Shown here: one piece after another, positions 1-11,928 of the stretch
How positions within the stretch are numbered: the stretch's first letter is position 1
Layout: each line of letters begins with the position of its first letter
NCBI GenBank assembly: GCA_027943335.1
Contig: BSBK01007744.1
Span: forward strand, 209,501-273,500
Length of the DNA: 64,000 bases
Direction of reading: 5' to 3'
From: Chamaecyparis obtusa
Taxonomy: Eukaryota > Streptophyta > Pinopsida > Cupressales > Cupressaceae
Position numbers and translations under genes: made by a program
The notes under the pieces: generated by a model
The model's database searches: none
What the model was told of the DNA's origin: nothing
Seen by the model: only the letters and a program-made list of their open reading frames with translations

Positions 1-2344
1 AGGTGTAGTAGAAATTATATGTGGAAGCGTCAACTTGCTCCCCTGCAATCCACAGCTGACCTCTCTGAAAATGTGGCACTGCCAACTGTCTCATGCTATC
101 AGCTATGTGAGATGATGAAATAGATTCACCTCCAGCAAAAGGAAGCAAATCAACATGAGAGCTTGACTCCACTGGTACTCCTACCTCATCCATACCAAGT
201 GCTCCCACATCCTGAACAGATGTGTCTGCCACATCATCATGTTCCTCATCACCAACCGTAGGAGCAAACTCACCACCAACCACCTCAATGTGCAATCGAA
301 TTGGGCTTGGAGCAGGTGTGGACCGTAAATGCTCCAACTCCACAGTCACCTCCTCTAACTGGATTTGCGACTCCTGAAGAGCCCGCTAAGTGCCCTCTAA
401 AACCTCAGTAGTCGCTGTGAGCCCCTGAGTAAGCTCACTCACCTCCTCCTCTCTGTCCATCAGTGTCTCATATGCAGTACTCCCCCACTCAACTAGGTTA
501 TCTCGGTCGGCTACCAACTGTAAATAGTTCTGTCTCAAAATCCTGACAGCCTCCCACAAGGAATGAATCTCTGTCAAAGAAAGGTAACCACCACTGTGAT
601 CATCTGTCATAGGAGCACCCCAACCATTAACAGCCAACAACTGACAAGTGGCATCAAAATGCTCGAGAGTAGAAGTAATATCTCTCTCATCAACTCACAA
701 CTGGCTAGTCACATGATGACTCTACACAACGGGCCTCCTATGAACAACCTCAACTGTGTTGTCCACACTATGAGAGGAAGCTGCATCCAACGAACTCCCC
801 TCAAGATCAGCGTATCTCTGTGTACTTTCATCCGAGTACACATCTACAAACTGAGTACAGGCATCGGACTCGTCCTCATCTAAATCCGAGGAAGCTGCTG
901 CTGAATCCAACTCAACACCATCTCCAGCTACCTCGTCCTCTGCAACCGCCTAACAATCCAGATCCTGGGATCCATCCTCACACAGTAACAACTCAGAGTC
1001 CTCCCCCAAGGTCTGATAAATCAAACATGTCCCGCTGAAGGAAGAATCATTCTCATGAGTCACCGAAGAAGTAATCCCCTCTCTAAAAATGGAAGCCCTA
1101 GCTGTAACAAACTCCTGCCACTCATAAGCTTCCCTGTCCTCATCTGTGAGTCCCTGTAATACAGAATCCTGGAACCCACCAGCACCATATGACAACGTTG
1201 AGTCCACACCCAAAGTCAGATATAGGAAACCAGAAACACTACAGCACTCATCATCCTTGCTCTCAACATCAACAATGTCTGTGATGCTAGTGTCCATATC
1301 ATCTATCTGCAACTCCTCCACTAACTCCGACTGCATACACGACTCAATGTAGTCATGTGAATCAGCTATACTGTGGCATGAAACTACGTCGCCCAAATCA
1401 ACTGCAACACTCCCATCCTGAGTGTCATCACTAGATAGCTTAATGCTCACATCCTCAACACAGGAAAAAAACCACAGTCTCTCCTGTACTTATCCCACAC
1501 TGCGTCTACTATCATAAACCTCTGAGTTGTCAAAGCTCATAAGCTCCTCACAGTCATCACCCAACATCTCACAGGGGGTGTCATCTCCAATGCATCTCAT
1601 AGCATCCTCAAAAATGTCATCAGATGTGTCTATACTATCAGCTCCCACATCTCCTATTGAAATCTCAACTGCTGACACCTGACTCTGCACACATGACTCA
1701 ACGTCAGGCTGTGCACCAATAATGTTGGAGCACGAACTGTCATCAACTGACTCCGCTGTGGTACCCAAATCACCAACATCACCACTGGGAGACTCCATAC
1801 ATGCATCGGTCCCATCTAAGGAAGCAACTGCCTCTTGAACTGGAGCAACACTACTACAGCTGACATAAAAATCTCCAATAACTACTCCCTCCTTGGAAGA
1901 GTCTGAACACTTAGTGATAACTACAACATCAGCTGCCACTGTACAATCCATAGTGACTGCTTTGGGAGCCTCAACCTGTTGATGCTCAGCGCTGCTATTA
2001 ACCAATGGTACTGAAACATCCACTTGTTCCTGTGAAATAAATTCATCATCAGCACTGTGGATAGGAATAGCATGTGTTGTACTAGATATAGGAACATCAG
2101 CATCATGGACACCTATCAGAGAAAACTCCAGCCTTCTCCCCTGCAAACTCGATGTCGGCCTTCTAAAGGCAAAGACCATATATCTCGCTGCCCTGTCTAC
2201 TGTCACTAGATCCGACAAACTATCTGCCAATCTTTGTTGATGCAATCTAAGTCTCTCCATACTTTCTACTAAAGCATTTAATTCCTCTATTTTTCCCATA
2301 CTGCTTCGGCAACTTCCAGAACTGGGCCTCCTGTATTTATCCAT
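1..2344 (-). pseudogene. Acidic retroelement ORF with four in-frame stops
   Basis: From the ATG at 2344 a single minus-strand frame stays open to the window edge (about 780 codons) except for stops at 1490-1492 (TAA) and 950-952, 722-724 and 386-388 (all TAG). There is no frameshift. The N-terminus is basic, then helical with Leu/Glu/Arg heptad-like spacing. The rest is rich in Ser, Asp, Glu and Val and contains loosely repeated blocks such as ESCVQSQ and ESCMQSE. I recognise no domain; there is no zinc knuckle or enzyme motif. It starts about 90 bp inside the primer-binding site, the place of gag or of an extra 5' ORF. All four stops can be explained by C-to-T changes in Gln codons, the mark of an old methylated element. 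Confidence 0.6.
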
Positions 2345-2432
2345 AGCTAGGGAAAGTGGAAGTGTTGATCACTTAAAAAAAATAACTTCAGACTATAAAT
2401 GAATCCAGACCCCACAGGATGGTAGGAAAAAT

Positions 2433-2444
2433 GCTCTGATACCA
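2433..2444 (-). promoter_or_regulatory. Primer-binding site, tRNA-iMet type
   Basis: The minus strand reads TGGTATCAGAGC, the usual primer-binding site complementary to initiator Met tRNA in plant LTR elements. It fixes the element's orientation and places the LTR to its right. Confidence 0.85.
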
Positions 2445-2840
2445 CTATAAAGAGCCTGGCTGGCTCTCAAAAACAATCTAACTTCTATCTCTAATTTAAT
2501 TGCAAATTTTGAATTTTTAACACAAATATGAATTCTGAGAATTTCTCCAAACTTTTAAAAAAATAATTTCTCAATTTTTGAAGGAATGGTCCAACAGCCA
2601 ATTCTTCCTTAATTTCTCATTGAATGATAAAAACATTAAAGTGTTTGAATTTATTATCAACAAATACAATACCACTAAGCACCTGGCAAATTGACGTGAC
2701 CACTTGGGAGATGATGTAACTTCACCAAACTTTGACGCCAGCCTAGTGAATGTTGATGCAGCCTCAAGGGAAAAGAAATGTGGCCACCAAGGAAGTTAAT
2801 GTGGCTTCCTAGTATAAGCCACAACCTCCAAATGAAACGC
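2445..2840 (-). repeat. LTR of outer element, 3' part
   Basis: This is the U5-side remainder of the outer element's LTR, between the primer-binding site and the 9 kb insertion. It continues at 11929-12921. The last five bases (AACGC, 2836-2840) are the left copy of the insertion's target duplication. Confidence 0.65.
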
Positions 2841-3785
2841 TATTGATGTCAGTTTTGTACCACTACATAACATATAGCAATTGAATACTTGATATAGCAT
2901 ACCAAACACTCAACCCTCTCTTGAAAAGTATACGAGGATACTCCAAGGTTCCTTACACCTATGGATACTAACTCAGTTTTATAAATGTGATTTGCTGATA
3001 ATCACTTTGGCGGGCTTACGTTGTTCTTTCGAGGATGTCAAATTCTCGCTATGATGATGGGACTTAGCTTTGTAATGTATACTCAAATGATTTTCTCCTT
3101 TTATATCACTTCCAACTTTACTTCTCAAACTTCTAACTACTAAATTACTTCTTGCTTTACTACTACTCCTATAGAATGGAAAGATTGGCAAATGGACGGG
3201 GATCAACCTAATGAAAGCTTGCCAACGGCTCTACCTCCATAGATGCAATGATTCAAGGGGAATAAGACTAGATTACCACACAAGGCTCCTTAACAAGCCG
3301 CTAAGATGCTAGTGGCCTAGTATATAGATCCCTATCAAACATTTACCAATATCACCCTACAACTAGCCATCTACTTCTATTCTAACAACATGAAATGAAA
3401 TCCTACCTTAATTTGAGAGATGAGAAGAAACATGCAACACACCAAAATGATCATGTATATCCACCATGCAAACCACAACAATGAATAGAGAACAATTTTG
3501 ATAGTATTTTGGCAACAATTCTCCAACATAACTCCCTTTACAAATGAGAACAAATGGCCTTATATAGAGGCTCAAAATTACGACGAGTGGTCAAGATTAA
3601 GGGGCAAAATCAAGGGCCAAGATTAAACCTTACAAACCCTAATTAGGGTTACTATCTTTCAACCAATTACATGAGGGCACCAACTTTGTGGGCCAATGAA
3701 AAAATTACAATAATTTGTCAACCAATGAGAACATAGGACACTTGGCATGATTTGATTGCATGCACATGAAATTGCCACCTCATCA
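2841..3785 (-). repeat. LTR copy 1, inverted
   Basis: This 945-bp sequence is the reverse complement of 4576-5520, differing at only about 1-2% of sites where compared. Its outer end reads TATTGATG where the other copies imply TGTTGATG. Confidence 0.9.
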
Positions 3786-4575
3786 ACCTTATCTTATAAA
3801 TTTATTTAGTCCTTGAGATGAAGTGAAGCCTTGGATGTTTGAGCTTGCCCTTAGAAACTTTCTCATCACCACTTGAACTTGCTTGTACTTGATGTCCTGA
3901 TCTTGAAAGGGTGAGGTCTCCATGCACTTGGGGTAATCTTGCCTTGGCCTCGGTGGCTTGCCTGGATGTGAACCTCTTTGCAATTTGAGAGCTTTGCTCT
4001 TGGCCACCGCCTTGAAATTAAACTTGACCCCATCAACCTGTCTTCTCGCTTTCCACCTTCATTATTCTCGCCTTCTTCATGGCCTTCATAGTCTTCTTCA
4101 ACCTATCTCTCAATTGTATCATGTCAATGGTACCAAGACACTAATACCAAAATAGGAGACAAGGAAGATATGATGCCCAAGACCATCTTCTTCTTGAAAT
4201 TGAAGCAAGTCCAAGACACTAACATCGGTACCATTGACATGATACAATTGAGAGATAGGTTGAAGAAGACTATGAAGGCCATGAAGAAGGCAAGAATAAT
4301 GAAGTTGGAAAGCGAGAAGACAGGTTGATGGGGTCAAGTTTAATTTCAAGGCGGTGGCCAAGAGCAAAGCTCTCAAATTGCAAAGAGGTTCACATCCAGG
4401 CAAGCCACCGAAGCCAAGGCAAGATTACCCCAAGTGCATGGAGACCTCACCCTTTCAAGATCAGGACATCAAGTACAAGCAAGTTCAAGTGGTGATGAGA
4501 AAGTTTCTAAGGGCAAGCTCAAACATCCAAGGCTTCACTTCATCTCAAGGACTAAATAAATTTATAAGATAAGGT

Positions 4576-5520
4576 TGATGAGGTGGCAATTTCATGTGCA
4601 TGCAATCAAATCATGCCAAGTGTCCTATGTTCTCATTGGTTGACAGATTATTGTAATTTTCTCATTGGCCCACAAAGTTGGTGCCCTCATGTAATTGGTT
4701 GAAAGATAGTAACCCTAATTAGGGTTTTTAAGGTTTAATCTTGGCCCTTGATTTTGCCCCTTAATCTTGACCACTCGTCGTAATTTTGAGCCTCTATATA
4801 AGGCCATTTGTTCTCATTTGTAAAGGGAGTTATGTTGGAGAATTGTTGCCAGAATACTATCAAAATTGTTCTCTATTCATTGTTGTGGTTTGCATGGTGG
4901 ATATACATGATCATTTTGGTGTATTGCATGTTTCTTCTCATCTCTCAAATTAAAGTAGGATTTCATTTCATGTTGTTAGAATAGAAGTAGATGGCTAGTT
5001 GTAAGATGATATTGGTAAATGTTTGATAGGGATCTATATACTAGGCCACTAGCATCTTAGCGGCTTGTTAAGGAGCCTTGTGTGGTAATCTAGTCTTATT
5101 CCCCTTGAATCATTGCATCTATGGAGGTAGAGCCGTTGGCAAGCTTTCATTAGGTTGATCCCCGTCCATTTGCCAATCTTTCCATTCTATAGGAGTAGTG
5201 GTAAAGCAAGAAGTAATTTAGTAGTTAGAAGTTTGAGAAGTAAAGTTGGAAGTGATATAAAAGGAGAAAATCATTTGAGTATACATTACAAAGCTAAGTC
5301 CCATCATCATAGCGAGAATTTGACATCCTCGAAAGAACAACGCAAGCCCGCCAAAGTGATTACCAACAAATCACATTTATAAAACTGAGTTAGTATCCAC
5401 AGGTGTAAGGAACCTTGGAGTATCCTCGTATACTTTTCAAGAGAGGGTTGAGTGTTTGGTATGCTATATCAAGTATTCAATTGCTATATGTTATGTAGTG
5501 GTACAAAACTGACATCAACA
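4576..5520 (+). repeat. LTR copy 2, direct
   Basis: This LTR of 945 bp starts TGATGAGG and ends CATCAACA. A TATA-like TATATAAGG lies at 4795-4803. The Ty3-type primer-binding site follows three bases after its end. Confidence 0.9.
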
Positions 5521-5523
5521 TTA

Positions 5524-5542
5524 TTTGGCGCTAGAAGGAGGG
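5524..5542 (+). promoter_or_regulatory. Primer-binding site, TGGCGC type
   Basis: TTTGGCGCTAGAAGGAGGG directly follows the LTR end. TGGCGC starts are typical of Ty3/gypsy elements of the Athila/Tat groups; the exact tRNA was not determined. Confidence 0.7.
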
Positions 5543-5682
5543 TCGGACAGTGTTCATTCATGGACTATCAACACAATGAGTTTTAATGTTATATTTGAGA
5601 TGTGAGATCTCCTCAAAAGTTCAAAAAATAAAAAAAAATAAAAAAATTAGAAAAAAAAAAGGGGGGGGGAAGAGACTTATCA

Positions 5683-7626
5683 ATGGATGGGCAGTGGTTT
5701 CATGGTCGAGGTATTCATCCAGTTGACATTGCTCGATTTCGGGAGGCTTTGAATGCACAATTGTATCCAAAGAATTTGTCCAAATTGGCATCAGCTTGTG
5801 AGTGCAGGATTCATGAGACAACCACACATGATGAGCTTAATTGTTGGACATTTCTGTCAAGGGTGGAGTTGGTATTGCAAAGGAAGATGTATTTTTGGGA
5901 TATCCTCAAACCAATTCCATTAGCCAAATCAGATGATAGAGTTAACATGTTTGTGAATAGTTTCAAGGAAATGATCAAGAAACGACTAAGTGAGGAGGAA
6001 CTATATGTGGAAGGTATGTTGCTCTCTGGTTGGTGTAGACTACACAATGTGAGACACTCAGAATATACTTGTCAACCATGTCGGGATATCATAAAGCAGG
6101 CTAAGCAAGAGATGGGATGGTTTGACTGTGAGCAACCGAATACAGACAGAATGTGGAGTACATGCCTTGAACAAATGAGTTTGGGATCAAAGGAAGAAAA
6201 AAGAGATTGCATACATTACTTAGGCCGGACACCAAAAGATGAGCATATTGTGTCCTCATCCGAGAAAGAAGAAAGCAACTTGCAAGAGGATGGTATGGTT
6301 GATTCTAATGTTCAAGATAACCAAGTGGAGGAACCTTCACACTTTACTCCTCAAGAGGAAGAAGTTGACAAAGAAATTAAGGAAGCAATTGAATACATCC
6401 AAAGAAGAGTTGTATCAGACAAAGATCCACACCTAGAGGAACTAGAAGAAGACCATAACAAGTTTGAAGAGGTGATCCTTGGTGAACTTTCCCTCATGCT
6501 ACAAAGTCAAATTCTTGAGGATGAGTTGGAAGAAGTCTCTAGCACCCTTCATGAAAGGATTAATCAAGTGGACAAGTTGAACAAGGAATTACAAGATATC
6601 ACAAGAAAGTTCAAATATGAGGAAAAGTTTGATAAAACATTCCAGGACATCATTACCACCATATTCTTTGGGGGGATGCTTAAGGATCTTAAGGAAGAAA
6701 TACGAAAGGAGTCATTGCCCAAAACCTTTCAAGGTGATCAAGTTGTTGCAAGTGGCACGGTTCACCATCAACTTCGACCTCCAGAAATCTTACCACTTGA
6801 AATGGAAGTTGATGGGCAACTCACAAAGATGTATGATGGTTCTCCTATCAGTCTTGAAGGTGCTATGTTTGGTGAGAGTCTATATAAAGAATTGCGAGAT
6901 GTTCCTAAAGAGAGTTCAAATGGAAATTACATGCTAGATGATGAAGCTCCTAGTGGTGAGGATATGCACGGATTGTTAGACGGTGATCAAGTTGCTCTCA
7001 TGGAAAAGGAAAACAAAGAACAGTTTGGGTTGATGCTACAGTTGGATATTGTGTTCGAGCAACTTGGAGAGGTGTTTGATGGGAAGAACATCAAGGAATC
7101 CTTAATTTTTCAGGATACACTTGAGGATGTTCACAAGGATGCATGGTTCATGAGCTTGATATTTCATGAGCTTGATTCCAAGATTGATCCTGCCTTGACC
7201 ACCAATGAGTTCGATGTAGATGTTAGAGGGAAGATTCATCACCAGTTGCGACCTCCTGAAGCCGTAGATGATCAATTGAGGTTTGAACAAGAGTTACCAC
7301 ATGAAGCACACCAGGTTGTTTCTTTCCCTGCTCTTAAAGATGAAAGGTATGACAGTTTTTATTTTGATTATGGAAATTTTGGAAAAACAACTTGTATTTG
7401 GATTAACCATTGACCCTATGAGTTGCCTCAATTGTTGATTTTTCATGATAATTTTCTTGAGTTTGACTTTGAGGTGACTAAAATTTTTTCAGAGTACAAG
7501 GATGAGTTTGCGAGATTGAGAACTATCACCCAAACCTTGTTACTTTTGAACATCCTGAGAAGCCATGTTAGATCCAATGTATATATTAGATCGGTCAGTG
7601 TTGTCCCTTTAGAGTCTTGTACATAG
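5683..7626 (+). pseudogene. Unknown ORF of the composite element, one in-frame TGA
   Basis: An ATG at 5683, just after an A/G homopolymer run, opens a 576-codon frame ending in TGA at 7411-7413. The same frame continues for another 71 codons to 7626, so the original product was probably about 647 residues. Residues 1-160 hold a mixed globular stretch and a Cys/His cluster (CRLHNVRHSEYTCQPC, about 122-137) that might bind metal. The middle is acidic and coiled-coil-like. A motif HHQLRPPE occurs twice (about 365 and 523). There is no protease, reverse transcriptase, RNase H, integrase or standard zinc knuckle. It could be a gag-like or accessory protein of a non-autonomous element; I do not recognise the family. 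Confidence 0.6.
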
Positions 7627-10380
7627 TTAGAGTAGAGTTTGTCTTGGACCATTTGGTTCAAGAGAGTAGGTAGTTTGCTTTCTGTTCTTAGAGTAGAGTT
7701 TCTCTTGGACCACTTGGCCCAAGGGTTAGAGTAGTTTTGCTTTCAGTTGGTTAGAGTAAGTTTCCTTTCAGTTGTCTAGTTTAGGTGTTTTGGGGGAGCT
7801 CGAGTTTAATTTGCATCAAGTCATTTGACTTGGGATCTTTTAGCTTCCCTTTAGTTTTGAGAGCAGTTTTGGTTTTGGAGCTTTGCAGTGCAAAGGGGGT
7901 CCCGGTTATCACTCGTGGGCGAGATGTGTTAATCTTACACTTTTGGTGTCAAAACCTAGAGTCTGGCTTGTTCATTTCTTGAATATATTTGACAAAGTTC
8001 AGAGGATTAAAGGGTGTGCTTAGTCGATGGTCTATGGTAGGACTTGTACTAAATTTGGGTCAGACTCGATAGTGGTTCCTAAGCTACCTTTGACATGGTT
8101 ACAACATTTTACTCACACTTAATTGCTCCGAGTTCTTGGTGTTTTAAAGTGAAGTTGGACTTAGTGGAAATCATACACCTGCTTTAGCGCCACTGTGGTC
8201 TTCCAAACCCTCTGCGGGCTTCATTGCCTGCAAGCCAAATAAAAAATTGAAGAGAGAAAGAAATATCATGAAAAGGAAAAGTGCAAGAAAATGAAAAAAT
8301 GAGAAAGCGAAAAGCAATATCAAAGTGAAAATGAAAGTGAAATTGGCTTTTGAGGGCGTGCAATCATCTCTACCGGTGCTACTAAGTAGTCACTAAAGGT
8401 AGAACCGTGATTGTGGTGCCACAGCGATAACTTCGTCGGGGCTATGGACGCCTGACTGGCAGCGGGGCCCTATCCAGGATGCTTTTGAAGTAAGGATATT
8501 ATAATAGCTGAGTTCGATGGATCTGAGAGATTATCAAGTTCTTGTCGAGCGGGGAATAAATCACTTGCACACACATGAGTAGCTTATGGTTGGGGTGCTT
8601 AGGTTCGATCTGAGAGTTCTTTCCCTTGTTGAGTGCTTGTCCTTAAGTAGATTTTCGGATAGGTCATCCTGAGGTTTTGGTTCTAAGTTACTTTATTCTT
8701 GAAATGTTCAGGAACATTTCTTTGGGTTGATGCTAGATGTTGTGAGGTTTTCACACCATCGCCCCAAATTTTGGGGACCCCCATTTTCGATTTGGACTTG
8801 GCCTTCTTGTTTTTGATTGCTCGAGCCTTGATGATTTTTGTGAGATTTTTGATATTTAGTGTCGATGGATTGAATTGTTTGAAATAAAGTTCACTTGCTA
8901 ACGATGATTTGATGTTGATTTGAACTTATTTCTAACCCTCAATTTCGATTTTGGGCTAACAATTTCATTTTGTGCAATTCAATTTCATTTTCTTGGCATT
9001 TTGTTATGGATCTTCGAAAATTTGGGCTTATCAATTTGGAAATTTTGCTTTGAAAACATTTAATTTTGGGCTAAAATTGTTATAATTTTGATCATCAAGG
9101 ATAAATTTAGTTAATTCATCAATTGGCATTGAAAATAAATTTGGAGATTAAAGAGTTAAATTCTAAGCCTAATATATCGATTTTTATTTAAAAAATAAAA
9201 ACAAAAAAATAACCTTGGTTATAGAAATCGATTTTTGAGCATTAATCATATATATCTTGGGCTTAAATTTAATTTAAAAAATAAATAAAAGCATGTGCCA
9301 TTGAAAATTTAAATAAAAAATCAATTAATTTTGGTGATTTTCGAAATTAATAAAGTGGGAATTAATTGTTTTTTTTGCTTGCATTTATTTCCTAATGCTA
9401 AGTCGTCCCTCTAATTCATTGATTTATTTGTTTGTTTTGTTTTTCGGTGCTCTTTGTAGAGAGTCGGCCCTCATAATGGCAGCCTCCAAGCGGGTATATA
9501 GAGAGGGGTCTCCTCCCTCCTCTCCACACATCAAATGCGATCTGGAGGCAGCAGGAAGTGCGAACTGGGGCAGGAGCAGGTGCGGCATCTAGGGCAGCAA
9601 GCCCGAGTTCCATCCAAGGGCAGTCTCAGAGATCCCAGGCTCCCGAATTTGGTAGCAGAGCAGTTAGGGCATTTGGCAGGTCCGAAATTAGACAAGGAGG
9701 CCACCCAAATTTGGAGGAGGGGTCCGAAAATCTGTAGGTAGCTGTCCCGAATGAGAAGACAATCAGTTTGGAGCAGAGTGGAGGTCGAAATTAGTAGAAG
9801 AGCAGGCCCGAGAACAGTGAGGTGTGTGGAGACAGAGATATCATTTGGAGGAAAAGGCAGCGTGATTCATTGGCAGGGCTGGCACTTGCGATATCCATTG
9901 GGGAGACTTGCAAAATCTATTTGGTGGATATCAGATTTGAGAGGTGAAGGGAGAGTTTGATATGTGTGAGGGTTGATGGGGTCGGATCTGGTGTTTGAGG
10001 GGAAAGAGCAGAATTTGAAGTGCTTTGAAGTGAAGGAGAGTTTGATTTGTTTGAGGCTAGGCCCGAGTTTGGATATGAGATGGTGTGTTAGAAGGGAGGT
10101 ATTTGAGGCTAAATTCTGAGTGTGAGGCTTGTGAATTTTCATAGAGGATCTCAGATTTTAATTGAGAAACTATGTTTTAGTGGTGTTTTTTAGCCTTTTC
10201 TCCTTAATTGTTATTGTTTCTTTGGTCACTCGATTGTTTGGGTGTCAGAGACAAGCTCCATTGAGAGAGAAAGTTGGTTCTTTAAGCTGATTACTCGATT
10301 GTCGTGATTGGATTTTTCCCTTTCTTGCTTGCTATGAATCACTCCATAGCGGATGCTAGTACAAGCAAGAATCCAAAGGG
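7627..10380 (+). other. Non-coding internal region of the composite element
   Basis: No convincing gene. 7627-7790 holds degenerate repeats of a TTAGAGTAGAGTTT-like unit. 8240-8345 is a purine-rich (GAAA) tract. 9150-9390 is very A/T-rich. 9470-10140 is GC-richer, with a TATATAGAG at about 9496 and several short overlapping ORFs without recognisable products. It may include a further nested LTR, but no boundaries were found. Confidence 0.5.
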
Positions 10381-10973
10381 ACTAATACCAAAATAGCTGA
10401 CAAGGAAGTTAAGATGCCCAAGACTACTTTCTTCTTGAGACTAAAGCGAGTCCGAGACACTAACATCGGTACCATTAACATGATACAATTGAGGGAAAGG
10501 TTGAAAGAGGCAATCCTCTATGGCAGGGAGGATTAGTAAGTGTGGAATTGAATAAGGAAGAGTTCAGTATACCCCAGCAGTGGACATGGTGCAAGCTAGG
10601 CAGGGCTTGGCTTTTGGTGCAAGCTAGTTTGGTTACAATTGAGAGATAAGTTGAAGAGGACAATGAAGGCCATGAAGGTTAAAGAAGGCAAGAATAATGA
10701 AGGTGGAAAGCGAGAAGATAGGTTGATGGGGTCAAGTTCAATTTCAAGGCGGTGGCCAAGAGCAAGGCTCTAAAATTGCAAGAAGGTTCACATCTAAGCA
10801 AGCCACCGAGGCCAAGGCAAGATTACCCCAAGTGCATGGAGACCTCACCCTTTCGAGGTCAGGACATCAGGTACAAGCAAGTTCAAGTGGTGATGAAAAA
10901 ATTTCTAAGGGCAAGCTCAAGCATCCAAGGCTTCATCTCATCTCAAGGATTAAAGAACTTTATAAGACAAGGT
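10381..10973 (+). repeat. 3' internal tail, third copy
   Basis: This matches 4139-4575 and, inverted, 3786-4134, but is visibly more diverged. About 130 extra bases (roughly 10505-10635) are absent from the other copies. The shared short ORF (10752-10976) differs at about a dozen residues from the two palindrome copies, which differ from each other at one. Confidence 0.8.
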
Positions 10974-11923
10974 TGATAAGGTGGCAATTTCATGTGCATG
11001 CAATCAAATCATGCCAAGTGTTCTATGTTCTCATTGGTTGACAAATTATTGTAATTTTCTCATTGGCCCACAAAGTTGGTGCCTTTTTGTAATTGGTTGA
11101 AAGATGGTAACCCTAATTAGGGTTTGTAAGGATTAATCTTGGCCCTTGATTTTGCCCCTTAATCTTGGCCACTCGTCGTAATTTTGAGCCTCTATATAAG
11201 GCCATTTGTTCTCATTTGTAAAGAGAGTTATGTTGGAGAATTGTTGCCAAAATACTATCAAAATTGTTCTCTATTCATTGTTGTGGCTTGCATGGTGGAT
11301 ATACATGATCATTTTGGTGTATTACATGTTTCTTCTCATCTCTCAAATTAAAATAGGATTTCATTTCAAAGTTGTTAAAGTAAGAATAGAAGTAGATGGC
11401 TAGTTGTAGGGTGATATTGGTAAATGTTTGATAGGGATCTATATACTAGGCCACTAGCATCTTAGCGGCTTGTTAAGGAGCCTTGCGTGGTAATCTAGTC
11501 TCATTCCCCTTGAATCATTGCATCTATGGAGGTAGTGCTGCTAGCAAGCTTTCATTAGGTTGATCTCCGTCCATTTGCCAATCTTTCCATTCTATAGGAG
11601 TAGCAGTAAAGAAGCAAGTAGTTTAGAAGTTGAAGTTTGAAGAGCAAAGTTGGAAGTGATATAAATTGGGAAATCAATTGAGTATATATTGCAAAGCTAA
11701 ATCCCATCATCATAGCGAAAATTTGACATCTTCGAGTGAACAACGTAAGCCCGCCGAAGTGATTACCAGCAAATCACATTAATATAACTGAGTTAGTATC
11801 CACAGGTGTAAGGAACCTTGGAGTATTCTTATATACTTTTCAAGAGAGGGTTGAGTGTTTGGTACGCTGTATCAAGTATTCAATTGCTATATGTTATGTA
11901 GTGGTACAAAACTCACATCAACA
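10974..11923 (+). repeat. LTR copy 3, direct (3' end of the composite)
   Basis: This LTR of 950 bp starts TGATAAGG and ends CATCAACA, with TATATAAG at 11193-11200. It is followed at once by target duplication AACGC (11924-11928). Divergence from copies 1 and 2 is several percent, clearly more than copies 1 and 2 show between them. Confidence 0.9.
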
Positions 11924-11928
11924 AACGC

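Larger units (their letters stand above)
2841..5520. repeat. Palindrome with 1.3 kb arms
   Basis: Arms 2841-4134 and 4227-5520 are inverted copies with a 92-bp spacer (4135-4226). The inner end of each arm is the self-complementary hexamer GGTACC (4129-4134, 4227-4232). Both arms carry LTR plus 3' internal tail. Mirrored short ORFs on opposite strands (2979-3206 with 5155-5382; 3789-4007 with 4354-4572) come from this symmetry and are not genes. Confidence 0.92.
2841..11923 (+). mobile_element. Composite non-autonomous LTR element with an inverted extra LTR
   Basis: The order is inverted LTR (2841-3785), inverted 3' tail (3786-4134), direct 3' tail (4135-4575), LTR (4576-5520), primer site and internal region with one ORF (5521-10973), and LTR (10974-11923). 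The pentamer AACGC sits directly outside both ends (2836-2840, 11924-11928), so the whole unit seems to have integrated at once into the LTR of the outer element. Both outer ends are U5 ends (CATCAACA type; the left one reads TA where TG is expected). No reverse transcriptase or integrase is present, so it depended on another element. The primer site TTTGGCGCTAGAAGG suggests a Ty3/gypsy (Athila/Tat-like) relative. Confidence 0.8.

Noticed and set aside
2979..5382. Paired short ORFs on opposite strands with near-identical proteins
   Set aside because: They are the two arms of one palindrome, non-coding LTR and tail sequence read twice.
9395..9960. Overlapping plus-strand ORFs in a GC-richer part
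   Set aside because: Short, in different frames, low-complexity translation, no homologous domain recognised. Left as internal non-coding sequence.
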